Assembly (NCBI RefSeq): GCF_019649055.1
Contig: NW_026570363.1
Location: forward strand, 62,001 to 126,000
Source of the DNA: Paramacrobiotus metropolitanus
Taxonomy: Eukaryota > Tardigrada > Eutardigrada > Parachela > Macrobiotidae
Reading direction: 5' to 3'
DNA: 64,000 nucleotides
In this document: positions 21,703 through 33,371 of the stretch, one piece after another
Layout of the letters: each line of letters starts with the position of its first letter
Position numbering within the stretch: the stretch's first letter is position 1
Notes under the pieces: generated by a model
What the model was told of the DNA's origin: nothing
What the model saw: only the letters and a program-made list of their open reading frames with translations
Databases searched by the model: none
Program-made: the position numbers and the translations under genes

Positions 21703-22826
21703 ATGAATAATACGACATTTACTGTTGATGTTGGTGACAAAATTTCCGTCAAAATTTGTTTCATTTTTAATGTCATCGCACAACTTACGGCCTGCTTGAT
21801 CAACATTTTACTACTGGCAGCAATCGCAACCGATAAACTCTCAGCTTCCAGCAGCCAAGTCCTTCATCTGCTCTTCGTCGATCTGTTGATCTGCGGTCCT
21901 TTCCAATCCATCATGAGTTTATCCGTCATTCTTCCCACATTTCATATGGGATCTGATGATTGCCGAGCCTTTATCTTTTTTCACGTCTTAGTCATGGGTG
22001 CTGAACATTGGTCCATGTGTTTCTTGGCTGTGCATCGAGTAATGGCGGTGTTAACACCGGTGTTTTATCGGAAAGAAGTCAACAACCGTATCACCGCGCT
22101 ATTTATCTTTTTTAGCTGGGCCATTCCGTGCAGCATCGACCTGTGCTTAGCATTAAATACAGGAGGGCAAATTACTAAGGTGAACGCGAAATGGACAGCG
22201 TGTGCCATTGCGCCGGCGCCTGACCGATCAACCTGGGCGATTACCGCCATGTACATTATTCGCGTTCATGTTCCGTTAGCCGTGACCTTTGTCTGCTACT
22301 TCGTTATCTTGATCGGAATGGCTTTTAAACGAAGAACTGTAACAGTTACCACAAATCCGCCTGCATCGGGCTGTGTGGAGCCGAACAGCGCTGGGAAGAC
22401 ACGGCTGTCCGCTCGTTCCAAGCGTCTGCGTCTGGCGCAGATACTGTTCGTCTCCTCTGTCTGGTATTTCGCCTGTTATGCTCCGCATACCCTGATTATG
22501 CCGCAGTATCCTGATCTGTATGTTAAGTACCCGGTTATGCAGTTCTGGATGCGCACTGTTTATTTTTGTGGAATGGCGGGAACACCGGTACGAATACGCT
22601 TTAAAAAGGTTTTTACTATATTCATAATACGCATATGGAAATAACTGCTTATATGATGTGGCTTATTACTATAATTAGTGTTCTGGAACGCTGTCGCTTT
22701 GCAGGTTATACATGTATGTAACAATGTTTTTGCGTATTTTAGGTCATTTTCTTGATAATGTCACGGGACTACCGGAAGCGAGTGAAATTTCTCATCATCC
22801 GATTGCGCGCTACTAATTACAAATAA
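21703..22826 (+). CDS. Rhodopsin-like GPCR, paralogue 2 (HRV motif)
   Basis: Exon 1 is 21,703-22,587, donor ACACCG|GTACGA. Exon 2 is 22,743-22,826 after acceptor CGTATTTTAG, phase 0, giving 322 residues. It shares gene structure and most residues with the 17 kb paralogue: FQSIM/L in TM2, CFLAVHRVMAVLTPVFYRK after TM3, WAIPCSIDLCLALN in TM4, and SRDYRKRVK after TM7. The third intracellular loop is shorter. The DRY position is HRV and the TM7 motif is GTP-VIF rather than NPxxY. TATATATC lies about 25 bases before the ATG, so the 5' leader is either very short or starts elsewhere. Ligand unknown. Confidence 0.85.
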
Positions 22827-22829
22827 TAC

Positions 22830-23945
22830 ACTACGTTCTTGCGGCAGGCATTGTTGTTGGCAGAGCAGGACCTGTAGTGCAGGGGAATGCTGGATTGGGA
22901 ATGGATCAGATCGGAATCACACCTACCGCTGGAAATAATTCGATTAAACATGATACTTTATTGAGTTATTTTTTGTGGACTCACGAAATCAAAACAAACT
23001 TTTAATACACAGCTTTGACTTAAGCGCTGAATCATCTGCATACGCGATGATTATGTAATATGGAAGGTAACGAAACCACGGGAAAATGGCAGTTGCATAT
23101 AAAACTGTCAGAATTGCCAAAGCAGATCATGAAAATTGCTATAAGCGAAAGGATAACTTATTTCACACTGTACTTCAGCTTCAGTCTTTCCTGAGTTGCG
23201 TTCGCTGCTGTGAGACAAAAACCCATTATTACAAATTAAGAGAAAACACAAGGAAAATTAGATTATTGTAATTGCTTATTTTAATTGCGAATATAATTCA
23301 TGTTTTGTTGAACAAATGATTTTGAATACTGTACTGCTGCTGACTTCACTTCCTCCTGCGGCTACAAAGATCGATAAAAGTGTGCGTTTGCTGTCAGAGC
23401 ACTTAAGTTGCTTAAATTTCAACAAAAAGATTGGAAAATTTATGAAAATTTAAATGTAAATAGGGCTAACCGAAAGGTCACCTTTCGGGAACAGCTTCGG
23501 TCTATGTGTGTTGTTTGGCCGAATGAACTGAATAAACATTCTGTTTACGGACAAGATCCACAGACTTCAGCATGCATGATCAGTACTTCGAAGTACAGAT
23601 AGTTATGGTAAAAGTGTCAAAAAACGAACACAGTGAATGTTGCAAGTTTGCGATCAAATCTTTATTAGCAGATTATTTTCTGGAAAGCAGTCAAAATAAG
23701 ACATGACAATGAGTAATTATATATAGAAGCGCTACTCGTACTATATACACATGACCATAAGCGCCTATTAGTATCTAAATGCTCTGTACAGTAACTATTT
23801 ATACAGTGACAGTGTATAATTTAAAATAATATCGATAACATATTGTACGAGTACAATGACGAGTACAATGTTGGACACATCGACTGCTTAAGTTTGGGTT
23901 TAAGAAAGGAAATCGTGTGCTGTACAGTGCAACTAGGTAATGCCA
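22830..23945. other. Intergenic, no supported gene
   Basis: No gene is supported. A short perfect hairpin (CCGAAAGGTCACCTTTCGG) lies at 23,470-23,488. Confidence 0.5.
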
Positions 23946-23949
23946 TGGT

Positions 23950-24914
23950 TCACTCCTTGATCAGTGATTCGACGGCCTGTACAGTTTCCCCATAGACCTT
24001 TCCTAGGGCGCTTTCATATTTAACCAGAAATCCAAGGAAATCCTGAGCGGCACGGACGATCTGGTTATGATGATCGGTACTCGTGGCGAGAAGGGAGTCA
24101 GCAGCAAACTGATACGCGGCCCCGATTTCCTTCTCCGCGTGCGGCCTAAAGTAGTCGACAACCTCGCCGACGCTCTTGGTCAGCACCGTGTCCTCAACGG
24201 TAGCATCATCAACCTTGGCCCGACCGATGATAATAATCTGCAAAACAAACTTTTTCTGCAACATATTAAGATGTGCTTTGAGATCATTCGAACGCACCAC
24301 GATCTGGACAATTTTGACAGCGATTCTGAACCACTTCTTTTTCCAGAACCATCTCTGAAAGAACTTTGCGTCTGCAATATCAGTTGCCAATGCCATTATA
24401 CAGAAGGGACATTTTGACGGTAAAGCGAAGTAGTTGGATCACCTGGTGTCCCTGGGTCGGTAATTTTCCTAATCAGCTCCTGGGCAATCGTCTGTGCACC
24501 CCCGGCATTATCTACGCCGTTCAGCTGCAGTTGACCTTTCGCTGCGAGTAGGTCCGAGACGATTTCCCGCGCGGCGTCCTGCGTGGATTCGGTTAGGTCG
24601 TCGAAGGAGGACAGGGTCTCGTTGGCATGCCGCAGTACGCTAGTGGGAACGGTTTCCCGAGTGGCCTGTTGCACCTGCGCAACGGCTTTCTGGATGTACG
24701 GCTGAGTATCTATAAACCGTACCAAAAATCGAAGATAAACCGGTGCAGAACTAGAGATGCTTAAATTTCGAAAGTACTTTTTAATTCAACCTGCGAAGTT
24801 AATTATAATTTCAACAATTTTCAAAAACTTCTATACTGTATCTGTACCTTGCAGGACAGAGGCTCTGGAAACCGTGAACGCGCAGGCGAGAAGAACGCAG
24901 ATAAAACTGTTCAT
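23950..24914 (-). CDS. Secreted helical protein, paralogue 1 (phase conflict)
   Basis: Exon 1 is 24,914-24,848, signal peptide MNSFICVLLACAFTVSRASV, donor AAG|GTACAG. Exon 2 is 24,709-24,443, donor CCAG|GTGATC. Exon 3 is 24,237-23,950 after acceptor TTTTGCAG. The product is rich in Ala, Gln, Val and acidic residues and predicted mostly helical (YIQKAVAQVQQATRETVPTS, then VGEVVDYFRPHAEKEIGAAY), with no Cys in the mature part. Exon 2 ends in phase 1 but exon 3 is open only in phase 0, so with the obvious splice sites the frame fails. Either an unusual site is used or this copy is newly broken. The paralogue at 44-45 kb splices cleanly. Family not recognised. Confidence 0.6.
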
Positions 24915-25067
24915 GGTCGAGTGCTTAATGATACGTACAAGCGAAATGGAAGTCGAAGCCGAAAAATCAAAATATAAAAGAAAAGAAAGAAACTAGCTGA
25001 TGTGTGATCCCTGGTACGAAAGCTGATTAATGTTGGTTGAATTTATTGCAATGTGTAACCTTGGCCG

Positions 25068-25076
25068 CTTTTTATA
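25068..25076 (-). promoter_or_regulatory. TATA box of helical-protein paralogue 1
   Basis: TATAAAAAG on the minus strand lies about 155 bases upstream of the ATG at 24,914. The paralogue has TATATAAAAAG at an equivalent distance (45,289-45,299), and the flanking bases (GCGG, GCCGCTTTTTATA) are also conserved. Confidence 0.55.
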
Positions 25077-25099
25077 CTGTACATGCACGATGAGCTGAA

Positions 25100-26990
25100 G
25101 GGACACTGTTTTTCATTCCGTTTCCTTAGCACATAGGCGGAAGTTACGTTTTCATTCATCTTTGATGGATCCTCAACAGCCACGGCTACGCCTTCCCAAA
25201 CGGATGTTTATTAATCCACTTGTTGTTCATTAAGTTTATTAAGGATATTTGTTATGGTTTTATGACTTCTATCTCTTCAATACGCTGACGTCCTTCACTT
25301 ACCCCAGGATTAATCATTAATGTTATCTCTTATCAGTTATGTCGTAAAGGGTTGTTTGTTGAAAGATTTGTCGACCGCAGCGAAGCGAAGGTCCTCTATG
25401 TTCAAGATAACAGGAGTTTTTGTCGGTCATGTCGGTCACATACTAATCTGTCCGTCGGTCACGCTGCTCACGCACTATGTAATAGTAGAAAGCCTATAAT
25501 ATTATTACAGAGTAGTGTGAGGTTATATAGGGGAAAACCGTCTTATTGGAGCCGGTTCATGGCGCTGCTGCCGTCACCCGGTTGGAATGGGATGTTACGG
25601 CAGTAGGTAATATGGTTAAATCGGGCGCGGTACATGAGCACTATGTTTAAGCTCCAGCCGGGTGACGGCAGCAGTGCAGGGAGACGGTTCGGGTAGACTG
25701 GTCTTGCCCCCTATATTATGTGAAAGCATGTGTGTTTTTCACTGCTGTGTATTTACTAAAACAAATCGACATTATAAAAATTTGAAATTTATTCAATTTT
25801 GTCAACGTGGAAAACCGGTTTCTTCTGCATTGCAGGCGGTCCGATTCCAGTTCTTCGTGTTTTTCTTTATGAAAATCGTAGTAATTTGTTGCTGTTGCTT
25901 ATTGATTATTTCCCTTTAGTGATTTTATTTAGTGCCTTTTATGCGAAATGAGTCAATGAGTAAGTTCTTTACTTAATAATTGTAGCAGCAACGTGTTTAC
26001 TAGGGCCCGTAATAGGCTACTAATGTACCTTAACGATCATAATTTTTGTTTGGCTTGGCCAGGTGCGGTTGACCTATACATAGCTATAGTTTTGCAAATC
26101 TTTCCATGTAATCACACGTTGCCGAAGTTAGCAGTCAGATTTTGCATCAGTCAGCTGAGCGACCAAATCTGATGAAAACGTCGGTCAGCAATAATGAATG
26201 AATGTCAGGTGGAAAGTTGTAAGGAGAATTTTGGTACCATAAAAGTGTTTGGGACTTGGGAGTACTGTAAGTTAAAGGAAGTGCTTTGTGTACAAAATAT
26301 GGTACCAGGAACCGACATACTTCCCTAAATGGGTCAATACGTATTTTTACGGACGGAATAAGATTTATGATTGTAAAAAGTACTCGTTGTACTCCCTAGT
26401 TAAGTAATTCGAATGCTTTTCTGTATACTCCTTATGAAGAAATACAGTATTTATTGTTTTTAAACTGACACAACTCGATAATTTTTCTCTGCTTGTGCTC
26501 TATACGTGGACCTGTTTTATCTGTGGAATTTTTGTCAATCTTCTTCCCTAAAATGCTCTACTATAAATTTTCGTTCTGAGGCTGTTGGCAAACCATTCTA
26601 GCTGCACAATACAGGCAGCAGATTTTAATGTTGACTAGAAGTGTGAAAGTGTGAATCTAAAGTAGGACGAAAATTCGTAATACAAAATAAGATTTTGTTC
26701 AGAATGGACCATCTTTCGGAATTTTCTGGCTTCGCTTCGGTCTTTTAGTGCTAGCTTGCAGCGGTGCACTTCCCTAGTTACTACATACCTGTCAGATGTC
26801 TGTTTACAGTTTTCTCAAGGGGTGCCGGTGCTAGTTGCATAAATCAGTGACTATAGTTTTGCACAACGACGTTATATGTTTTATTGTCCATCATTTACAC
26901 TCTAAATGTCATCTAGAGACTACCGGTAGCTAGAGTAGATTTTTACCAATAGTCGGGATCACAGCACCAGCTTCGTCGGATATCGAACCG
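25100..26990. other. Intergenic, one MITE-like element
   Basis: No gene is supported in this 1.9 kb. 25,130-25,400 still resembles the flank upstream of the 45 kb paralogue (CCCAAACGGAT motif), which marks the extent of that duplication. Confidence 0.5.
25526..25715. mobile_element. Small MITE-like inverted-repeat element
   Basis: The ends TATAGGGG and CCCCTATA bound a 190-base segment. Inside, GCTGCTGCCGTCACCCGG (about 25,564) is mirrored by CCGGGTGACGGCAGCAG (about 25,658), and GGAGCCGGTTC by a diverged partner. The elevated G+C of the arms contrasts with the neighbourhood. No coding capacity. The superfamily is not assigned. Confidence 0.6.
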
Positions 26991-26998
26991 AACTGAAA

Positions 26999-27630
26999 AT
27001 GATGCTTTACCAGACGTCAGACGTCAGACGACAGCACATCGTTCATCGGAACAACTGCTTTGACAAGCTACCGATGCCGGATGATGGGGAAAATTTCTTC
27101 GAGGAAACTGCGGGGCTCGTGTACAACAAATATGTCATCAGCTTTCCCAAAGCGCCGAAGTTGCCCGACGTGGATTTTATCCCATTGATTTTGGCGCGTA
27201 CGTGTCGAGTCTTGTCGGACAGTAGTGAAAATCTCAGCGAGGTCAAGTGCATATTTGATCGGTACGCGAGAGTAGATGATTTGCAGTTCTCCTGTATGGA
27301 ACACCGACAGCCGGATGTCTTTGTCATCTTTGTCGGTTGTCGAATGTCCGTACGAGTGGGACTGGACACAATCAGTTCTGTCTGCGCCAAAATGGAGAGT
27401 GACGGAAACGGTTAACTTTCCGGGTGTCTGCGCATTCGCTACGTCGAGACACCCGCTGAGCAGATCCGTATAATGACCAGTGTCCGGCCGTCAGTCCGGG
27501 GGCGTATGAAAAGGTCGCAGCGATCCAAGCACGCTGGGCGCGTACATTGGCTATCCGAATCAGTGGAGCGGCATCCGGGTTTTCTTGCAGATGTACGAAG
27601 ACGCTATAAAAATAAATGAAGTCATTCATG
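26999..27630 (+). pseudogene. Unrecognised coding region, frames broken after 27,415
   Basis: ATG at 26,999 opens 138 codons with protein-like composition (KLPDVDFIPLILARTCRVLS; DDLQFSCMEHRQPDVFVIFV) and ends at 27,415. Protein-like stretches continue beyond the stop but in changing frames: LRIRYVETPAEQIRIMTS, then SPGAYEKVAAIQARWA, then YIGYPNQWSGIRVFLQMYED ending at a stop near 27,630. No splice sites explain the changes. I read it as a gene with several frameshifts. No family recognised. Confidence 0.35.
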
Positions 27631-27639
27631 TCTGATTGA

Positions 27640-29700
27640 ATTGATAGTGCAATTAAAGTAGATCACTGTCCGGCTACGCGACAGGTCGTCGCGGACTCGC
27701 GGGACATCTGGTTGTGCGGGTATTTCGTCTAAGGACAACTCGTTTTTGTGGTAAGTAGTCATAATTATGACTGTTTGTTGCCATACACCAGTCGACAACT
27801 TTTCGACACCCCGAAAGTCGCGCGACCAAATGCCACACAACAAGATGACTGAAGAACGAGTCTAGATGAAAAGTAGCAACAGAACAGAGCAAGTTGTCCC
27901 AAAATAAACTAGCCGCTGCGACGAAATACTTATGGCGAAATGTCCCACGACGAAATGCCCCGCGACCAACTGAGCTGTCACGCACCGTCCGTTGTGGGTT
28001 GAATTGGCTGTATGCGTCTACGCGATAAACTTTTATTTAACAGGTTCAGTTCACTCCATCCTGATGACATCCCACAGCGCTGGAATACGATGGATCCCGC
28101 CAACTGGACACTGCAGTTTTGACCCATGTCACAATTGCGGCACTGGATGGATGCTACGAAGACTAAAACTGGCTTTGAAAAAATTAGGGTTTGCATTATT
28201 TCACAGGCTAAGCTACTTTGTATTTTGATAATCCATTAATTTTACTCGCTTGTGCCCTGCCGCAGTGCGGACTATGACAAAACCACTGCGACCATCGCTT
28301 CGTCGTTTCTTGTTTGTCGAAATGGTAAGCACTGGAACGCAGTTTTATCTTGCGTAGGAAATTCTGTTTACTTTCATTGCTCCTAGTACAGTGTGGCTGA
28401 TCCCCATGATAATAATTTTCGCATTTGTGGCGGCTATAAAGAAGCTGTAATTCTGTTGTTAGCCTTGTTCTGTTGTAAACGCTGACTGATGGTTTCTCAA
28501 CAAGAGGCAGACGAGTCCCTTTAAATTCAGATATACGATGCGGCACATGGTGGACGATTAATTAAATTATAGTAATGGGCTGCCGCTGGTGCAGGGGTCG
28601 AAGTTTGATTTTCAGGCTTTTATTCTTGCTGGCAGCTTGCTCCGTTTTACTGCAAAAGTGCGTTACTTGAAGTGCAGTTGAGGATGTACTGTAAAGGTCA
28701 TCGGCTGCTTTATTGCGTATAATTCGTGCTTATTAGAGCGATATGACAGCTGTTGTATGCGAGGCATGACGGTTGAATTTAATGAGCGTATGTTTTAGAT
28801 TTTCATTTCGGAGTTTTTTTCTGGTTGCCGTATTTTCTTCCAGAGAAATTACGATGACAAAAATAAAATAAAAGTAATAAAATGATCGGATCATAAAATA
28901 ATAATAATAATAAAACTTGTAAAGCAAAGAGCCTTATCGATCTTCACTGTAAGTAAAAATTTAATAAGATCACACAAAACGCTCGATGCTGTGGCTACTA
29001 CGGGCTTTATATACTGTACGTAAAATAATTTGCGCGTACATAATTGCGGCCAAGCTGGGGCAGTAACTAAAAGTACTCGTAGTGAATAAATTTGTACGTA
29101 CTGCGGGGCCATTCGTACACGTGTGCATATAATATTATGCAGCCGTCCATACTGCGGGCGCTAAGAAGCCCGGCTGGATACGGGTATACTTGTATTAAAA
29201 TAAATTATGTATATCAGTATATGCACGCTTGTACAGGTACCCGGCGGAGCCGTGGTACCGTCCCGGCTGGTTTGCTGTTACAAATGCTTTGCTGCTGTTT
29301 TGTGTTTCTGTTTTGATTAAGTTGTTTATTGTACGCGATTTAACATTTTGTATTTAATTCGAAGAAAATCGTTTCCAGTCTTTTTTACGTAATTTTTGAT
29401 TGAAATTAATAGATCAAAATAAATTGAATTATTTGAAATAACGTACTCAAAACGTATAAATAATAAACGCGTTATAATGCAATAAACACGGTTGATATAA
29501 TTAGAACAATAATTGTTTGTAATAAAATATCAATCCAGTTATCCTACTGCATGGGATTCTTCTCTGCTTTAAATTTCAGATTTTTTTTTAATGATTTTTA
29601 AATAGGTTAATTTTTCCATTTTTCTTCTAATTAATTTTGTCGTTGGGATGGCTTGAAAGAACATTATTTACTTAATTCTGTCGTGGTGATTGATGACTTA
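27640..29700. other. Intergenic, no supported gene
   Basis: About 2 kb without a supported gene. A short ATA microsatellite is at 28,897-28,913. Confidence 0.5.
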
Positions 29701-29715
29701 ATATTTTCGGCTTAT

Positions 29716-30028
29716 TTATTTATTTTGGTGATGACTGAATTCGGCATCCTTATAACCGCACGCTTTACCATGAGCGCAGAAATTATAGTCGCAGTGACAG
29801 AATTCGTAGTACAGGGGCATTAGGCCATTTCCATGCAGGATCTGTCCATATCCAAAAAAATTCCAAAATTTGGATGAAGATGGTTTTCGTAAAACAACCA
29901 TGGTTATACGAGTAGAACATCTGTTTTTACTCTGAAATTTTTTCCCTTGGTACGATCGATCGCGGTACAACCGATAACAAAAAACTACAAATAGAAAGAA
30001 AAAGTAATCGTATGAAAAGTGTATTCAT
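29716..30028 (-). CDS. Possible small secreted Cys-rich peptide, two exons
   Basis: ATG at 30,028 (minus) gives a good signal peptide (MNTLFIRLLFLSICSFLLSV). If donor ATC|GTACCA at 29,954 is joined to acceptor ATGGACAG before 29,841, phase 0 is kept. The second exon then supplies a short mature part with CHCDYNFCAHGKAC and a His/Lys-rich tail, 66 residues in all. The architecture (signal exon, short intron, one mature exon) is that of the peptide genes at 43-51 kb, but the cysteine spacing is different. The intron of about 112 bases fits the window. The acceptor lacks a good pyrimidine tract, so this is tentative. Confidence 0.4.
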
Positions 30029-30473
30029 TTTAAAAACTTTTTTTATTGATTTTCGTGAGTATAAACACTTCTCTGTCGTGCATAACTGAGCCTCGCGAAT
30101 GTGAATGCCCAGAAGGTGACCACAGAAGCATTATTACACAGTGAGCACTTGTCACAATCAATACTTATACGAAACGCGTTATGCAATGACAAAAGTCTAT
30201 TGCTTGTAAAATTACTTTATAATTTCAACATCCAAAAATTAATAGATATGTTGTACGTATATCTGTACTGTAAAATAACAGTGAGCAAAACCAAGAAAGA
30301 ACAGACTGCCGGATCATGACAGAAAAAAAATGGTCAAAATTGGCAATTTGGTAAGCTGGTTCAGAAACCGCATCCAGCTCGAGGATGTAACTTTAATAAA
30401 AACTCTACACCGGACAATTTTGTATGGTAAAACTGTCCACTTTAACACCCGTTTAGTACTCTACGAAGCTGCA

Positions 30474-32517
30474 TTACAAATTGGGAAAAATCGCGATGGA
30501 CGGGTCTTTCAGCAGCTCCACCATCAGATACTGCAACCAGCGCGGGAACGTGCCAACGCGATCCAGCGTCAGCCCCAGGGTGTTGATGGGCGCCAGTGGA
30601 TGGATGTCGTCATCGCCCAGCAGTTGGACGCCCCTGTAACACGATACAAATTCGTAACTGTACGGGTAGAATCATTGAATATCATGCGTTAAAACGGCCC
30701 ACATTCACCAACTCGGGTGTACATAGTACGATGCACGCACTTCACAAGTTGATTCTGCGCTTAACACTACTGTACCGGTACTGAAAAAGCTCCAGTACGA
30801 TTTCTTTACATAGTCTATCCCTGTAGAATGTTCTTTACAGGTTTTTCTTGCTTTTCTTTATTACTGAATACAAATAGAAAAAGCTCCTTTTGATTTGATA
30901 AACTGAATTTAAAAAAACGTGGCATGAATTTTTACAACATAGCAAATCACACAAAAACCGTGCAGATAAACAGCGTAAACGTAAAACCTTTACGAAGTGA
31001 AGGCAGAGTCTCGACTTACTTCCGAAGAAAGCAGGACAGCGTCCAGCCGATCGGCTCAGCCGACTGCAGTTTCTCCTCCAGGAAATGCCGTTCGTCGGCG
31101 GTCATAGAAGGCGGTAGGAATCGGCTGAAGAATTCCATTTTACGGCGCCGGATTTGTGTGAGGAAGTGGGAGAAGTCCGCCGCCGGTTCGTCCAGCCACG
31201 GCCATTCGCCGTTCTCCCGCATCACCACAGCTTTGTCCACCAGCACTGTGCGCGTTACCTAACACACGCAAAAATATCACTAGTACTGCAAATGCACAAT
31301 ATTCTAACTTTATTAAAAACAAAGTCATAATAATAATCAATAATATAATATTACAATGGTAACAGTGGTGCGAGTTTAACCGGAAGTACCATACTCTGCA
31401 CTCCGGAGGCTTCTTACGTTGTAAATAAATTTTTTAAATTAACAAAATAATTTTGTAAAATATAAACAAAAAAACAAAATTTGTAGGGAAGAAAATATCA
31501 AGAAATGGTACGGTGATATAGATATTAAAATAATTAAAATTAATGATTATCGGCGATGAATCGCGAACGCACTCGTACAATAGACTCGTGATTGCACTGT
31601 ATTAATAAGTACCAAACTTTTGTACTTACTAATACAGTGCAATCACGTATTATAATACACCTGTAGATAATAAATTTTAATACAATATCTAAATTTTTAC
31701 ACATGTACATATTTCCTGCTGCCTGCGATCGACGATCGCTCACCTGTGGTGGCTTATCGAGAGGATGGAAGAATCCCGTGTAGAAGTAGCATTTCATGCT
31801 GACATTCTCCAGATGCACCGTCTTCACATATTTCGGCAACAGATCACTGAGATCCCCGGTCAGCATATGGACATCCTGCACCGTGACCAAACACTCCGTG
31901 CCGTCTGGCGCACCGCCCTCGGGAGCGGCAGGCAGCAGTTTCGTTAATGCCAGCAGCGCGTGATAAATATTGCCCCACAAGAAATGCCAGCCAGCGGCCA
32001 CCTCCTCCCCACTTCCTTCCCCTTCCCCTGGCGGGCCCGGCCGGATGCCCATTTTGATCCAGCAGTCGTTTGGGACCGCCGTCCCGGGTGGGCGTCGGAA
32101 AATAACATGGCGGGTCTTGGCTGTCCAGAAACGCTGCAGAAGTTGGCGGCGCCACTCGTTCTCCACCTGGGCCGCTTCCCGTCGCGCTTCCGCATCGGGA
32201 ACAGGTGGGCGTGGCAACAGGGATAAGGGATGGTGGGTCTCCCATTTGGTCAGATCGAAAATGACGGTTTTCTGCAGGCGCGGGTCCTTGCTGATGTCCG
32301 CCCATCGTTTGCACACCCTGTTAATAGAATTTTAATGATAAAGGCGCTCCAGCAAAGCCAGGCTGTAATTGGTGATGCAGAACGCAACTTACACCGTGCA
32401 GTTGGTACGATCAATGATATCCAGGAACGCGAGGATGTGCAGCACGGATTCGTCGGGTAAATCATGGAAAAAGCACGGCAAATCTGCACCGTCAGTTTCC
32501 AATAAAACGTTAGACAT
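30474..32517 (-). CDS. F-box protein, four exons
   Basis: Exons are 32,517-32,393 (donor GT|GTAAGT), 32,317-31,744 (CAG|GTGAGC), 31,258-31,020 (AA|GTAAGT) and 30,633-30,474. Phases 2, 0 and 2 all match, giving 365 residues. Exon 1 and the start of exon 2 encode an F-box of about 45 residues (FHDLPDESVLHILAFLDIID, then CTVVCKRWADISKDPRLQ). F-boxes bind SKP1 in SCF ubiquitin ligases. The rest has no LRR, WD40 or other domain that I recognise. It contains a conserved-looking WHFLWGNIYHALLALTKLLP segment, a possible helix bundle, and ends in a Leu-rich stretch (RWLQYLMVELLKDP). The third intron holds nothing notable; the second contains a hairpin at 31.6 kb. Confidence 0.85.
31587..31647. repeat. 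Hairpin in F-box gene intron 2
   Basis: CGTGATTGCACTGTATTA... (31,587) pairs with TAATACAGTGCAATCACG (ending 31,647): about 26 bp of stem with one bulged base and an 8-base loop. It resembles the hairpins at 6.5 and 7.7 kb in size, though not in sequence. Confidence 0.75.
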
Positions 32518-32524
32518 TGTGTTG

Positions 32525-33365
32525 GAAATAAGTGATGGTTTGCGGAGAAAAGTAGATGAAAAGTTTCACTGGCAAGAGAAAAAATAACCGAAGAACTTCA
32601 GAAAAGGATGCGCGAAAAGCTGGACGGTAGAAGGGCCAGATCGACGATAAACTTACGATGAGCGAAAGTGATAAGCGAGCATCGTGATGCTGATTCAGAT
32701 TGCTGACAATGAGCGCTCTCTGTTCTCTTGTTCAGGTTGCGCAATAGGCTATTTGCGCATAGCCGGTGTGCAGTGGACGCTACACTCGTACGTACAGCTG
32801 TCCGTTACACAGGACTGCAACAGGTACTGTTCAATTTGTCCAGTTCAAGCTGATAATAATTATTCCAGTTGTACCGTACAACTTGTACGTACGTACTATG
32901 TCCAAAATTTAATGGAGTTCTCAACACAAAAAGCCAGCTCCATACAAACTGCATGAGCGGAAGTTCACCGTTGTACTTACTACTGTGTACACTAATGGTT
33001 AACTTAACCAGCCGTTACAGTCCTTACATTTCTGATGGAGTGTCTTTGTAATAATCAATTAGTACTTAATAATTATCCAACTTTACATTGAAATTTAACC
33101 TTGTAAAGACTTAATTTAGTGCTGCACAATCAACCCTGAATTATTACCGGTAGGATTTATTTGGCTGAACGGCAAATGGCACTTATTGGCGGAAGGTTCG
33201 CTGCCGATTAGTGCGTGAACGGTTGAAACAAAGTCTGTAACTTTTATTAGGATTTGTGTTTCAAACAAAATTAGAAACGGCGTTTTTACTTTTCTGTATT
33301 ACGAGTTGTATGTGTGAACTGTAATTATCAAAATAAATTTCCAAAATAAAGCTAATTTTTATGTA
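32525..33365. other. Intergenic, no supported gene
   Basis: No gene is supported between the F-box gene start and the large palindrome. Confidence 0.5.
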
Positions 33366-33371
33366 ATGATA

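Noticed and set aside
28897-28925. ATA-rich stretch as a possible CRISPR or regulatory array
   Set aside because: A plain trinucleotide microsatellite; CRISPR arrays are not expected in a eukaryotic nuclear genome.
30330-30692. 120-codon plus-strand frame
   Set aside because: It is the antisense shadow of the last exon of the F-box gene, whose frame and splice phase are well supported.
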